A stretch of DNA of 64,000 nucleotides, from contig NZ_PDWS01000003.1 of the NCBI RefSeq assembly GCF_010093305.1, forward strand, positions 227,001-291,000. The letters run 5' to 3'. The translations under genes and the position numbers were made by a program. The notes beneath the pieces are model-generated. The model did not search any database and was not told where the DNA came from. It was given only the letters and a program-made list of their open reading frames with translations. Position 1 is the stretch's first letter; every line of letters starts with the position of its first letter. This stretch comes from Pseudoxanthomonas sacheonensis (lineage in GTDB: Bacteria > Pseudomonadota > Gammaproteobacteria > Xanthomonadales > Xanthomonadaceae). Shown piece by piece: positions 1 to 8,701 of this stretch.

Positions 1-174
1 GCGCACCGGTTCGGGCAGCGACGGCGAGCCGGCCAGGTCGAAGCGCAGTTCCACCGCAGTGGAAACCTTGTTGACGTTCTGCCCGCCCGCGCCGCTGGCG
101 CGCACGAAGCGTTCGACCAGTTCGGTCTCGGGTATCGCCAAGGCAGGCGTGATTTCGAGTGCGTCGCTCCCCAT
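1..174 (-). CDS. arfB: Peptide-release rescue factor ArfB (YaeJ), N-terminal part
   Basis: Only the first 58 codons are inside the window; the gene runs off the left edge. The translation begins MGSDALEITPALAIPETELV and carries SGAGGQNVNKV, the class I release-factor GGQ loop (residues 30-32) whose Gln promotes peptidyl-tRNA hydrolysis. ArfB is a short, codon-independent hydrolase that frees ribosomes stalled on non-stop mRNA; the family uses a C-terminal basic tail to sense the empty mRNA channel, but that tail is not visible here. The GGQ lies near the N-terminus with no codon-recognition domain before it, which separates ArfB from RF1/RF2. The ATG at 174 is the first in frame before the conserved region. 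Confidence 0.85.
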   Translation of the reverse strand, partial: MGSDALEITPALAIPETELVERFVRASGAGGQNVNKVSTAVELRFDLAGSPSLPEPVR

Positions 175-291
175 GCGCCAATTGTAGGCGTGATGCGGCG
201 CCGCTGGAATCCGACGGATACGGTTTAACCGGCCGTTTACTTTGCGCTGGGCACTATGCGTCTCCCTTCATCCGCTCCAGGAACCTTCGGC

Positions 292-840
292 ATGCCGATT
301 CCACGCCTGTTTCCGCGCCTGCTGGCTGCCGCCTGTCTTGCCTTGTGCGCCGCCACGGCGCTGGCCGCTCCGCCGACCGATGCCGATATCGAGCGCCTGC
401 TCAAGGCTTCGCGCGCCGAAAGCATGCTCAATGCGATCCTGCCGCAGATGGAGGAGATGCAGCGCCAGCAGTTCGAGCAGATCACCAGCGGCAAGGACCT
501 GAGCGCCGAACAGAAGGCGGAAGTCGAACGCATCCAGGCGCGCACCAACCAGATCGTGCGCAAGGCCCTGGCCTGGGACGAGATGCGCCCCCTGTACATC
601 GACGTTTACAAGCAGACCTTCAGCAGCGAGGACGTCCGGGCCATGGCCAAGTTCTACGAAAGTCCGGCCGGCAAGAATCTGCTGGACAAGACTCCGGCGC
701 TGATGCAGAACCTGATGGGCGCGATCCAGAAGAAGATCATCCCGATGATGGAAGAGCTGCAGACCGAGCTGAAGGAATCGACCAAGGAAACGCCGGCGCC
801 CGAAGTCACTCCGCCGGCGAAGAAGAAAAAGAAAAGATAA
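292..840 (+). CDS. DUF2059 exported protein
   Basis: Small secreted helical protein of about 182 residues. It opens with a signal peptide (MPIPRLFPRLL, then Ala/Leu-rich to ATALAA), so the mature form is probably periplasmic. The body is DUF2059-like: a helix with QMEEMQRQQFEQI, then a segment with YKQTFSSEDVRAMAKFYESPAGKNLL, the family's most recognisable stretch (F-S-xx-E-hydrophobic-x-x-hydrophobic-x-x-F-Y-xS-P-x-G). The end is very basic (PPAKKKKKR). An in-frame ATG at 256 exists, but the ATG at 292 has AGGAAC about eight bases upstream and gives a cleaner signal peptide. The function of DUF2059 is unknown. The gene converges on ung across a REP pair. Confidence 0.8.
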   Translation: MPIPRLFPRLLAAACLALCAATALAAPPTDADIERLLKASRAESMLNAILPQMEEMQRQQFEQITSGKDLSAEQKAEVERIQARTNQIVRKALAWDEMRPLYIDVYKQTFSSEDVRAMAKFYESPAGKNLLDKTPALMQNLMGAIQKKIIPMMEELQTELKESTKETPAPEVTPPAKKKKKR

Positions 841-850
841 CCGAGGCGAC

Positions 851-933
851 TGTAGGAGCGGGCCCTGCCCGCGACGCTTTGGGATATCGCCCGAAGGCCG
901 CAAAAAGCGTCGCGGGCAGGGCCCGCTCCTACA
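851..933. repeat. REP inverted pair, class A (GTAG-GAGCGGGC...)
   Basis: Two 30-base arms (851-880 and 904-933) are exact reverse complements around a 23-base spacer. Each arm starts at its outer end with TGTAGGAGCGGGCCCTGCCC, a GTAG head followed by a GCGGGC/GCCCGC hairpin. This fits the GTAG-type REPs of Xanthomonadaceae and Pseudomonas. The right arm contains the TAG stop of ung (929-931). It can also fold as a large hairpin and end converging transcripts, although neither side has a T-run. Confidence 0.9.
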
Positions 934-1636
934 GTTTCAGCTCCGACTTGGGCGGCAGCCGCCAATCGATCGGCGTTTTGCCTTTTTGCGCCAGGAACTG
1001 GTTGGTCGAGGAGAAGTGCTTGCAGCCCAGGAAGCCGCGATGCGCCGACAGCGGCGAGGGGTGCGGCGCGCGCAGCACGCGGTGGCGGCGCGCGTCGATC
1101 ACCTTGCCCTTGGCCTGCGCATAGCTTCCCCACAGCAGGAACACGATGTCCTCGCGTTCGCGGGCCAAGGTTTCGATGGCGTGGTCGGTGAATCCCTCCC
1201 AACCCTTTCCCTGGTGCGCGCCGGCGCGGCCTTCTTCGACGGTCAGCACCGCGTTCAACAGCAGCACGCCCTGCCGCGCCCAGGGCAACAGGCAGCCGTG
1301 ATCCGGCCGCGGGATGCCCAGGTCGTTGTTCAGTTCTTTGAAGATGTTGTCCAGCGACGGCGGCACCGGAACGCCCGGCAGCACCGAAAAGCACAAACCA
1401 TGCGCCTGCCCGGCGCCGTGGTACGGGTCCTGGCCCAGGATCACCACTTTCACTTCCTCGAAAGGCGTGGCGTCGAAGGCGGCGAAGATCTGCGGACCCG
1501 GCGGAAAGATGCGCGCGCCGGCCTGCTTGCGCTGGCGCAGGAACGCCGACAGCTCGCGCATCTCGGGGCGTTGCAGCCAGTCGCCGACTTTCGCCTTCCA
1601 GGAGGGTTCCAGTTTGATGTTGTCGTTGTCGGGCAT
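929..1636 (-). CDS. ung: Uracil-DNA glycosylase, family 1
   Basis: Removes uracil from DNA by cleaving the N-glycosidic bond, starting base-excision repair. At 235 residues it has the family's normal length. The water-activating motif GQDPYH is at residues 68-73 (catalytic Asp70), the uracil-stacking and Asn region follows ([12 protein letters not shown], about 126-137), and the DNA-intercalating loop [17 protein letters not shown] begins at 192. The start is the ATG at 1636 ([13 protein letters not shown]). The gene is convergent with the DUF2059 gene, and its stop codon lies in the terminal CTACA of the REP arm, so the last codons probably changed when the element landed there. Confidence 0.97.
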   Translation of the reverse strand: MPDNDNIKLEPSWKAKVGDWLQRPEMRELSAFLRQRKQAGARIFPPGPQIFAAFDATPFEEVKVVILGQDPYHGAGQAHGLCFSVLPGVPVPPSLDNIFKELNNDLGIPRPDHGCLLPWARQGVLLLNAVLTVEEGRAGAHQGKGWEGFTDHAIETLAREREDIVFLLWGSYAQAKGKVIDARRHRVLRAPHPSPLSAHRGFLGCKHFSSTNQFLAQKGKTPIDWRLPPKSELKL

Positions 1637-1676
1637 GAGGGGAGAATGAAATTCGGGCGCGATGATTGATTGGAAT

Positions 1677-1704
1677 CGTCATCCCAGCGAAAGCTGGGAT
1701 GACG
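1677..1704. repeat. ATCCC palindrome (VIPAKAGI-type intergenic element)
   Basis: Perfect inverted repeat CGTCATCCCAGC-gaaa-GCTGGGATGACG between ung and the response regulator gene. One reading frame of this element reads VIPAKAGM, a signature that turns up as spurious ORF tails across proteobacteria. Related copies in this window lie at 25435, 31506, 56271/56383 and 62198. Confidence 0.85.
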
Positions 1705-1742
1705 TCAAGAAAATTGACGCCGCCAGAGAGCATCACGCATGT

Positions 1743-2585
1743 TCACACCAGCGCGCGAGCCTCGCCCATACTCGACACCCGCAGCTGGAACAGCACCTTG
1801 GTGATCAGCAGGCGTTCCTCGATGGGCTTGAGCACCAGATCGTTGGCGCCGGCCTGCAGCAGTTCGGACTGGTTGTTGCGGTTGTCGTCGCCGGTCATCA
1901 CCAGGATCGGCAGGCGGCGCTTGCCGTAGGCGAAATCGATGCGGACGCGCTGCACCACGTCGCGGCCGCTGAGTTCGCCCTTGAGGGTCACGTCGGTCAG
2001 CACCAGGTCGAAACGGTGGGTGGAATGGCCCAGCGATTCGGCGGTGAGCAGGGCGAAGGCGTCTTCGGCCTTGAGCACATGGACAACCTTGAGGTCGTGG
2101 CGTTCCAGCATGCGCTTGGTGGTTTCGGCCACCACGCGGCTGTCTTCCACGTACAGCACGGTGGCGCCGGCGACCGGTTCGGGCTGCACGTAGCCACGGA
2201 TGAAGGCCGCCAGCGCCTCGTGGCCCAGCGACTTGTCGAAATAGTCGGTGACGTATTCGGTGAAACGGCGTTCGACCAGATGTTGCTGCGCGTCGCCCGA
2301 TACCACGATCACCGGCACATAGGCCTGCCCGGCGGATTCGCGCACCGCACGCGCGATCTCGAGTCCGTCGCCGTCCTTCAGCGCCAGCGAGGTGGTGACC
2401 AGGTGTACCGCACCGTCCTCCAGCGCCTTGCGCGCGTCGGCGACGCTGGCGCAGCCGATGACCTCGACGCCCGGCAGTTCGCGGGTAAGCACGTCGGCGA
2501 TCATCTTGCGCACCATCTTCGAACCGTCGACCACCATCACCCGCGGGGTGTCGCTGATCAGATGTCGAAGTTCCTGCGAATGCAT
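1743..2585 (-). CDS. Response regulator with two receiver domains, first one degenerate
   Basis: A 280-residue protein made of two CheY-like receivers and no output domain, so it probably acts through protein-protein contacts or as a phosphate sink. Receiver 2 (about 141-270) is complete: acidic Glu147-Asp148, phosphoacceptor Asp198 (DLVLTDVTLKGE), Thr231 and Lys253 (VLKPI). Receiver 1 (about 14-130) keeps Asp20 and Lys118, but the position matching the phosphoacceptor is Ser66 in HLVTTSLALKDGDG, and the acidic pair reads Asp-Gly. It therefore should not be phosphorylated in the usual way. The gene lies 12 bases upstream of nothing obvious in its own pathway: its neighbours are ftsX and ung. 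No histidine kinase is in the window. Confidence 0.88.
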   Translation of the reverse strand: MHSQELRHLISDTPRVMVVDGSKMVRKMIADVLTRELPGVEVIGCASVADARKALEDGAVHLVTTSLALKDGDGLEIARAVRESAGQAYVPVIVVSGDAQQHLVERRFTEYVTDYFDKSLGHEALAAFIRGYVQPEPVAGATVLYVEDSRVVAETTKRMLERHDLKVVHVLKAEDAFALLTAESLGHSTHRFDLVLTDVTLKGELSGRDVVQRVRIDFAYGKRRLPILVMTGDDNRNNQSELLQAGANDLVLKPIEERLLITKVLFQLRVSSMGEARALV

Positions 2586-2597
2586 ATAGGACTTGTC

Positions 2598-3551
2598 CTA
2601 GGTTTCCGTCGGTCTGGTTTGACGCAGGAAATGCCCGGTGACCAGCCACGCGCCCAGCCAACCGATCGCCGTGGCGGCCAGCAGGAAACCTGCGGCACGC
2701 AAGGGGTCCAGTCCGCTGAGCGCGAAACCGCTACCGTAGCTTTGCGCCAATGCATGCAGCGGCGCGCGCAGAGCATACGCTGCCGCGGCCAGCAGACCCA
2801 AGGCCAGCGCGCCGGCGGCCAGGCCGTACCAGGCACCGAGATAGATGAAGGGGCGGCGGATGAAGCCGTCGGTGGCGCCCAGCAGCTGCAGCACGCCGAT
2901 TTCCTCCCGCCGCGACTGGATGTCCAAGCGCACGGTATTGCCTACGACCAGCAGCGCCCCCAGGCCGAACAGCGCCGCCAGCACCCAGGCCAGGCGTTCG
3001 CCGAAACCCAGCCAGCCCTGCAGGCGCTGGCGCCAGGCCGCGTCGTGCTGCAGCAGGCCGGTTTCCGGCAGGCGCTCCAGCGCCGCCACCAGGCTGGCGT
3101 CGTCTTCACCGGGTGTCACTATCAGCAGACTGGGCAGCGGGTTTTCTTCCAGCGCGCCGATCGCATCGCCCAGGCCGCTGCGCGCGCGGAACTCGGCCAG
3201 TCCCTGCTCCGGCGTGCGCACTTCCACCCTGGCCACGTCGCCACGCCCACGAAGTTCCGTCGCCAGCGCCTGCGCGCGCGCGACCTCGATCTCGGGCTTG
3301 AGGAACACGTCGATTTCGCGCGACTGCTCCACGCTGCCGGCGAAATGCTGCAGGTTCTCCAGCGCCAGCCCCAGGCCCAGCGGCAAGGCCAACGCCACTC
3401 CCATCACGCCGATGGTCAGCAGCGTGGCCCATGGCCGGCGCAGCACGCGGCCCAGGCTGGCGACGAAACTGTAGAGGTGCTGGTCGAGCCAGATGCCCAC
3501 GCCCGAACGCGGGCCGGCGGCGACTTTGGCGTTCTCGCTGGCTCCGCTCAT
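2598..3551 (-). CDS. ftsX: Cell division protein FtsX
   Basis: Permease-like partner of FtsE at the septum; FtsEX couples ATP hydrolysis to activation of amidases through EnvC-type partners. The 317-residue protein has the FtsX layout: a cytoplasmic N-terminus, TM1 near residues 40-62 (PWATLLTIGVMGVALALPLG), a periplasmic domain of roughly 110 residues (with IDVFLKPEIEVARAQ), and three more TM helices at the C-terminus. Its start codon overlaps the ftsE stop by four bases, the usual coupling in this operon. Confidence 0.95.
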   Translation of the reverse strand: MSGASENAKVAAGPRSGVGIWLDQHLYSFVASLGRVLRRPWATLLTIGVMGVALALPLGLGLALENLQHFAGSVEQSREIDVFLKPEIEVARAQALATELRGRGDVARVEVRTPEQGLAEFRARSGLGDAIGALEENPLPSLLIVTPGEDDASLVAALERLPETGLLQHDAAWRQRLQGWLGFGERLAWVLAALFGLGALLVVGNTVRLDIQSRREEIGVLQLLGATDGFIRRPFIYLGAWYGLAAGALALGLLAAAAYALRAPLHALAQSYGSGFALSGLDPLRAAGFLLAATAIGWLGAWLVTGHFLRQTRPTET

Positions 3552-4234
3552 TCGGCCAGATCCGCCGGAGAGATATCGTCCATCAGCTTGCCGTGGTCCA
3601 GGATCAACACGCGTTTCTTCATGCGCTTGATCAGGGTCAGGTCGTGGCTGACCACCAGCACGCTGGTGCCGCGTTCGGGCATGGAAGCGAACAGCGACAT
3701 GATTTCGGCCGCCAGCGTGGGGTCGAGGTTGCCGGTGGGTTCGTCGGCCACCAGCAGTCGCGGTTCGGCGACGATGGCCCGGGCGATGCCCACGCGTTGC
3801 TGCTCGCCCGCCGAAAGCTGCGAAGGCAACGCCTTCTCGCGATGGCCCAGGCCCATGCGCGCCAGTACTTCGCGCACGCGCTTGCCGATGTCGGTGCGGC
3901 GGTCGCCGCGCAGGATCAGCGGCAGGGCGACGTTCTCGGCCACGGGGCGCTCGGCCAGCAGCCGATGGTCCTGGTGGACGGCGCCTACTTCGCGGCGATG
4001 CAGCGGAATACGGCCGCCGCGGACTTTCAACAGATTGCGTCCGCCGAACACCACCGCGCCGCGGGTGGGCCGCTCGCTCAGATGGATGAGTTTGAGCAGG
4101 GTGCTCTTGCCCGCCCCGGAATGTCCGGTGACGAAGAGCATCTCGCCTTGCGCGACTTCGAAGCTGACGTCGGCCAACGCCTCATGGCCGCCGGGGTATT
4201 GCTTGCTGACGTTTTCGAATCGCAGAACGCTCAT
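3548..4234 (-). CDS. ftsE: Cell division ATP-binding protein FtsE
   Basis: ABC ATPase of the FtsEX division complex, 228 residues. Walker A is GHSGAGKST (residues 37-45), the Q-loop region reads GAVHQDHRLL, the signature is LSAGEQQRVGIARAI (Ala in place of the common first Gly) and Walker B is LLVADEPTGNLD, followed by the H-loop VVSHD. The start MSVLRFENVSKQYPGG is standard for the family. It is the first gene of an ftsE-ftsX pair; rhlB is upstream on the same strand, separated by a REP pair. Confidence 0.97.
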   Translation of the reverse strand: MSVLRFENVSKQYPGGHEALADVSFEVAQGEMLFVTGHSGAGKSTLLKLIHLSERPTRGAVVFGGRNLLKVRGGRIPLHRREVGAVHQDHRLLAERPVAENVALPLILRGDRRTDIGKRVREVLARMGLGHREKALPSQLSAGEQQRVGIARAIVAEPRLLVADEPTGNLDPTLAAEIMSLFASMPERGTSVLVVSHDLTLIKRMKKRVLILDHGKLMDDISPADLAE

Positions 4235-4265
4235 GCCGCGATTATGCCCTGTTCCCTTTCCACTC

Positions 4266-4334
4266 GTAGGTCGGGGTTACATCCCCGACGCGCGCGATGC
4301 CGGGCGCAATGGGTCGGGGGCGTAACCCCGACCT
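4266..4334. repeat. REP inverted pair, class B (GTAG-GTCGGGG...)
   Basis: Left arm begins GTAGGTCGGGGTTACATCCC; the right arm GTCGGGGGCGTAACCCCGAC ends CCT two bases before the rhlB stop (CTA at 4336). The right-hand head is mutated (GCAG instead of GTAG). Both arms fold as GTCGGGG/CCCCGAC hairpins. Located between rhlB and ftsE. Confidence 0.85.
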
Positions 4335-4335
4335 G

Positions 4336-6012
4336 CTAGCTGCCGGACACCAACGACTTGAGCTTGCGGCCAAGCTTGGTCAGGAACGAAGAATTGTCGG
4401 CGGGCGCGACGGGCTTGGGTGCAGTGGCGGTCTGCGTCTGCGCCGGAACCGAGTTCGCCACGGCGCCATCGACCGGCACGCCATGACGACGACGGCGGCG
4501 TTTGCGCGGCGGACGCGTCGGGTCGGCGGAAGGCGCGGATGCGCCGCTTGCTGCGGCTGCAACAGGGTTGGCGCCGACTACAGGCCTGGCGGGTGCGGCC
4601 TCGGCGCTGCGCGGCGGACGCGGCGCGCGCGGCTTGCCATCGCCGGAAGGGGCGCCGGAACGCGGCCGCGATGGACCACCGCGGCCGGAGCCGCTGCCAC
4701 TGCGGCCACCGCCACGACGCTGCTCGTCGGCGATGCGCTGTTCGCGCGCTTCCTTGAAGATCGTGCCGATGCTTTCGCCTGCATCCTCGTCCACTTCGTC
4801 GCCCGGCTGCGGGGCTGCGCGCGGCGGACGCGGGATGGCGGTCAGCAGTTCGGTGGTCACCGATTCCACCGGCAGCTTCTGGTCGATGTAGGCCTCGATG
4901 TCCGGCAGGCTTTGCGCATAGATCTCGCAGGCGAAGCTGATCGCATCGCCCTCGGCGCCCAGGCGCGCGGTGCGGCCGATGCGGTGCACGTAGTCTTCCG
5001 CGTCGAACGGCAGGTCGTAGTTGTACACATGCGACACGCCGTCGATATGCAGGCCGCGCGCGGCCACGTCGGTGGCCACCAGTATTTCGAGCTGGCCTTT
5101 CTGGAAGCGGTTGAGCAGCGACTCGCGCTTCTTCTGCGGCACGTCGCCCGACAGCACGCCGACGCGGTAGCCGGCCCGTTCCAGCGAACGCGCCACGCGC
5201 TCCACCCATACCTTGGTATTGACGAAGATCATGGTGCGCGCGCCTTCGCTGCGCGACAGCAGGCCGATCAGCAGCGGGATCTTTTCTTCGTTGGCCGGGA
5301 AGTAGACCTTCTGGCGCACCTTGGCGGCGGTGATGAACTCGGTTTCCACCACCAGCTTCTGCGGCTCGTTCATGTGCTCGTAGGCCAGCTCCAGCACGCG
5401 ATGGCTGAGCGTGGCGCTGAACAGCAGCGTCTGGCGGGTGGTGCGCTCGGGCATCTTGCGCAGCAGGAAGCGGATGTCCTTGATGAAGCCCAGGTCGAAC
5501 ATGCGGTCGGCTTCGTCCAGCACGCAGATTTCGCAGGCATGCAGCGACACCACCCTGCTCTGCTTCACGTAGTCGATCAGGCGACCCGGCGTGGCGATGA
5601 TCACGTCCACGCCCTGGGTCAGCAGCTCGCGCTGCTTGTCGTAGTCCACGCCGCCGTAGATCAAGGCGAAACGCAGGCCCAGGTCGGCGCCGAACTTCAC
5701 CGCATCCTTGTGGATCTGGATGGCCAGTTCGCGGGTCGGCGCGAGGATCAGCGCGCGCGGATCCTCCGGCTTGCGGTCGGCCAGCGCCGGCCGGGTCAGC
5801 AAACGGTTCATGACCGCGACCAGGAAGGCCAGGGTCTTGCCGGTGCCGGTCTGCGCCTGGCCGGCGACGTCGCCGCCCGGCAACGCCACGGGCAGCGTCA
5901 TCGCCTGGATCGGCGTGGTCCGCGAAAACCCGGCCGCCTCCAGCCCGGCGAGCAAGGCCGGATGCAGGTCGAACGAGGAAAAAGTGATATCGGTTAACGG
6001 CTTGTCGCTCAT
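4336..6012 (-). CDS. rhlB: DEAD-box ATP-dependent RNA helicase RhlB
   Basis: ATP-dependent RNA unwinding enzyme; in enterobacteria RhlB works in the RNA degradosome. Start chosen at ATG 6012 ([20 protein letters not shown]), preceded by the purine-rich AAAGAAGAAAG; the longer frame upstream lacks family similarity. Visible motifs are the Q motif ([13 protein letters not shown]), Walker [30 protein letters not shown] (DEAD), [12 protein letters not shown] (SAT), [15 protein letters not shown] and [10 protein letters not shown]. At 558 residues it is well over 100 longer than E. coli RhlB because of a C-terminal tail rich in Arg, Gly, Pro and Ala ([15 protein letters not shown], then [11 protein letters not shown]), a likely RNA- or partner-binding extension. 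It diverges from trxA, as in E. coli. Confidence 0.93.
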   Translation of the reverse strand: MSDKPLTDITFSSFDLHPALLAGLEAAGFSRTTPIQAMTLPVALPGGDVAGQAQTGTGKTLAFLVAVMNRLLTRPALADRKPEDPRALILAPTRELAIQIHKDAVKFGADLGLRFALIYGGVDYDKQRELLTQGVDVIIATPGRLIDYVKQSRVVSLHACEICVLDEADRMFDLGFIKDIRFLLRKMPERTTRQTLLFSATLSHRVLELAYEHMNEPQKLVVETEFITAAKVRQKVYFPANEEKIPLLIGLLSRSEGARTMIFVNTKVWVERVARSLERAGYRVGVLSGDVPQKKRESLLNRFQKGQLEILVATDVAARGLHIDGVSHVYNYDLPFDAEDYVHRIGRTARLGAEGDAISFACEIYAQSLPDIEAYIDQKLPVESVTTELLTAIPRPPRAAPQPGDEVDEDAGESIGTIFKEAREQRIADEQRRGGGRSGSGSGRGGPSRPRSGAPSGDGKPRAPRPPRSAEAAPARPVVGANPVAAAASGASAPSADPTRPPRKRRRRRHGVPVDGAVANSVPAQTQTATAPKPVAPADNSSFLTKLGRKLKSLVSGS

Positions 6013-6230
6013 GCTTTCTTCTTTGGGGTGTTTCACGCGCATTGCGCGGGTCGATGCGCTTGCATCGTCGTCACCGGCGTCGCACACTGCGTTCCATGCC
6101 GGTGTACGCGAATCCAGGGGCAAACCCTTGAACGGAATCGCGGAACGCCCCAGTTTACAGCAATGCGGAGGCCGGCATTTCGGCCCACAACCGGGCCCCG
6201 CCCTCCGCGGACCCCGCAGGAGACCCCAAA

Positions 6231-6578
6231 GTGAGCGATAAGGTGACACACGTCGGCGATGCCGATTTCGAGACCGCCGTGCTGCAGTCCGAAGAACCGG
6301 TATTGGTGGATTTCTGGGCCGAATGGTGCGGTCCCTGCAAGATGATCGCCCCGGTCCTGGACGAGCTGGCCCAGACCTACGAGGGCAAGCTGAAGGTGGT
6401 CAAGCTCAACGTGGACGAGAACCGCGCCACCGCCATCAAGTACCACGTGCGCAACATCCCGCTGCTGCTGCTGTTCAAGGACGGCCAGGTCCAGGCCACC
6501 CAGGTCGGCGCCGTGGGCAAGGGCCAGCTGACCCAGATGATCGAAAAGGGCATCGGCTCGACCGCTTCGGCGGCCTGA
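6231..6578 (+). CDS. trxA: Thioredoxin 1
   Basis: Cytoplasmic disulfide reductase of 115 residues with the canonical active site WCGPCK at residues 32-37 inside [19 protein letters not shown]. The cis-Pro loop reads [14 protein letters not shown]; the residue after cis-Pro is Leu where most thioredoxins have Thr, a small departure near the substrate groove. The gene sits divergently from rhlB and upstream of rho, the same order as in enterobacteria, and is followed by a REP pair. A TGA stop is at 6576-6578. Confidence 0.97.
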   Translation: MSDKVTHVGDADFETAVLQSEEPVLVDFWAEWCGPCKMIAPVLDELAQTYEGKLKVVKLNVDENRATAIKYHVRNIPLLLLFKDGQVQATQVGAVGKGQLTQMIEKGIGSTASAA

Positions 6579-6589
6579 ACACCCTGGTC

Positions 6590-6666
6590 TGTAGGAGCGG
6601 GCCGTGCCCGCGACGCTCTTCTTCCAACCTGACTCAAGAGCGTCGCGGGCAGGGCCCGCTCCTACA
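6590..6666. repeat. REP inverted pair, class A
   Basis: Starts TGTAGGAGCGGGCCGTGCCC and ends with its inverted copy GGGCAGGGCCCGCTCCTACA, eleven bases after the trxA stop. The arms differ at one base (CCGTGCCC against CCCTGCCC), so the pair is slightly diverged. Lies between trxA and rho. Confidence 0.9.
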
Positions 6667-6855
6667 GATAGACGCCTTCCTGAACGGGTTTGCGGCACGG
6701 CGCTTGCCGCCGCCGCTTCCCGGTGCTAGTTTCAACACTATCCGGCGCGGGGTCTGCGCCGCACCCATCTGACCGCACTCATTACGAGAGCCCACCCTTT
6801 CACCGTCCCGCCCGCATTCCGCTGGCGCTCGCAACCGTAGCGAGGAATCGCAACT

Positions 6856-8628
6856 TTGTCCGATAACACCCCTGAAGCCGGCGACGCCGGCGCTCCTGCC
6901 GAGAAGCGTGCGCGCAAGCCGCGCGTCGCCAAGGCCGCTCCCGCCTCCGAAGCACCCGCCGTCCCGGCGCCTGCTCCCAGCACGCCTCCACCGGCTCCCG
7001 CCGCGCCTCCGGCGCCGCGACCGGAATCTTCCGCGCCCTCCGCGCAGCCTGCCGCCGTGCAGGCGCAGCCCGCGCTTTTCCAACCGCAATCCCAGGGCGG
7101 CAACCAGGAAAGCAGCGGCCAACCCTCCCAGAATCCGCAAGGCCAGGGGCAAGGGGGCCAGCAGCAGGACGGCGAGCCGCGCGAACAGAACCAGAACCAG
7201 AACCGCTTCCAGAACGGCGGTGGCGGCAACAACCGTCGCGACCGTTTCCGCAACCGCCGCGATCGCGACCAGCGTCCGCGCAACGATGGGCTGCCCAGCG
7301 ACAACGGCGCCAACGAACCCTTCGTGCCGCGCGGCCCGGCCCCGGGCGTTCCCGAGGGCTTTCCGCAATATTCGCTGAGCGATCTCAAGCGCATGCCGGC
7401 GCAGAAGCTGCTGGACATCGCCGAACAGCTGAGCATCCACGAAGGCGTGGCCCGCGCGCGCAAGCAGGACGTGATCTTCGCCCTGCTGAAAGTGCTGACC
7501 CGCCACGGCGAAGGCGTCGCCGCCGACGGCGTGCTGGAAATCCTGCCGGACGGCTTCGGCTTCCTGCGCGCCGCCGAGGCCAGCTACCTGGCCGGCCCGG
7601 ACGACACCTACATCTCGCCCAGCCAGATCCGCCGCTTCAATCTGCGCACCGGCGACCATCTGAGCGGCCGCATCCGTTTCCCGAAGGATGGCGAACGCTA
7701 CTTCGCGCTGTCGGTGGTGGACACCATCAACGGCGAGCCGATCGAAGCCAGCAAGGGCAAGGTGCTGTTCGAGAACCTGACCGCGCTGTTCCCGCGCCGC
7801 CGCTTCACGCTGGAACGCGGCAACGGCTCCAGCGAAGACATCTCCGGCCGCATCATGGATCTGATGGCGCCGCAGGGCAAAGGCCAGCGCGCGCTGATCG
7901 TATCCCCGCCCAAGGCCGGCAAGACCATCCTGATGCAGCAGATCGCCACCGCGATCACCACCAACCACCCCGACGTGCACATGATCGTGCTGCTGATCGA
8001 CGAGCGTCCGGAAGAAGTCACCGAAATGCAGCGCACCGTGCGCGGCGAAGTCATCAGCTCCACCTTCGACGAACCGGCCGCGCGCCACGTGCAGGTCGCC
8101 GAAATGGTGATCGAGCGCGCCAAGCGTCTGGTCGAGCACAAGAAGGACGTGGTGATCCTGCTCGACTCCATCACCCGCCTGGCCCGCGCCTACAACAACG
8201 TGGTGCCCAGCTCGGGCAAGGTGCTCAGCGGCGGCGTCGACGCCAATGCGCTGCACCGCCCGAAGCGCTTCTTCGGCGCGGCGCGCAACGTGGAGGAAGG
8301 CGGTTCGCTCACCATCATCGCCACGGCTCTGGTCGAAACCGGCAGCAAGATGGACGAGGTGATCTACGAAGAGTTCAAGGGCACCGGCAACAGCGAAGTG
8401 CATCTGAACCGCCGTATCGCCGAGAAGCGCGTGTACCCGGCCATCGACATCAACCGCTCCGGCACCCGCCGCGAGGATCTGCTGATCGAACCGGAGCTGC
8501 TGCAGAAGATCTGGATCCTGCGCAAGCTGCTGCACCCAATGGACGAGATCACGGCGATGGAGTTCCTGCTGGACAAGATGAAGAACACCAAGTCCAACGA
8601 CGAGTTCTTCAGTTCCATGAAGCGCTGA
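6856..8628 (+). CDS. rho: Transcription termination factor Rho with long N-terminal extension
   Basis: Hexameric RNA-dependent ATPase that ends transcription. The start is a TTG at 6856 with GAGGAA upstream (6842-6847) and gives [12 protein letters not shown]. The conserved enzyme begins near residue 172 ([20 protein letters not shown]), followed by the RNA-binding fold ([15 protein letters not shown]), Walker A PPKAGKT (351-357), Walker B ([16 protein letters not shown]), and the secondary RNA site. At 590 residues it exceeds E. coli Rho (419) almost entirely through about 170 disordered N-terminal residues: Ala/Pro-rich first, then Gln/Asn-rich ([16 protein letters not shown]), then Arg/Asp-rich ([18 protein letters not shown]). 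A strong intrinsic terminator follows. Confidence 0.97.
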   Translation: MSDNTPEAGDAGAPAEKRARKPRVAKAAPASEAPAVPAPAPSTPPPAPAAPPAPRPESSAPSAQPAAVQAQPALFQPQSQGGNQESSGQPSQNPQGQGQGGQQQDGEPREQNQNQNRFQNGGGGNNRRDRFRNRRDRDQRPRNDGLPSDNGANEPFVPRGPAPGVPEGFPQYSLSDLKRMPAQKLLDIAEQLSIHEGVARARKQDVIFALLKVLTRHGEGVAADGVLEILPDGFGFLRAAEASYLAGPDDTYISPSQIRRFNLRTGDHLSGRIRFPKDGERYFALSVVDTINGEPIEASKGKVLFENLTALFPRRRFTLERGNGSSEDISGRIMDLMAPQGKGQRALIVSPPKAGKTILMQQIATAITTNHPDVHMIVLLIDERPEEVTEMQRTVRGEVISSTFDEPAARHVQVAEMVIERAKRLVEHKKDVVILLDSITRLARAYNNVVPSSGKVLSGGVDANALHRPKRFFGAARNVEEGGSLTIIATALVETGSKMDEVIYEEFKGTGNSEVHLNRRIAEKRVYPAIDINRSGTRREDLLIEPELLQKIWILRKLLHPMDEITAMEFLLDKMKNTKSNDEFFSSMKR

Positions 8629-8651
8629 GCCAGCGCGTTATGCAGAAAAGT

Positions 8652-8679
8652 AAAAAGCCCCGCATTGCGGGGCTTTTTT
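8652..8679. terminator. Bidirectional intrinsic terminator after rho
   Basis: AAAAAGCCCCGC-attg-CGGGGCTTTTTT: an 11-12 base pair stem with an A-run on one side and a T-run on the other. It serves rho on the plus strand and the TonB_C-like gene on the minus strand, whose stops lie 24 and 23 bases away. Confidence 0.95.
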
Positions 8680-8701
8680 GTGCGGCGCATCTGTCGTCCT
8701 A

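Noticed and set aside
1662-4325. 887-codon open frame antisense to the response regulator and ftsEX
   Set aside because: It mirrors the third-position GC bias of the opposite genes, has no recognisable domain, and ftsE, ftsX and the receiver protein are unambiguous.
6634-8535. 633-codon minus frame across rho
   Set aside because: Shadow of rho, whose catalytic motifs and terminator are on the plus strand.
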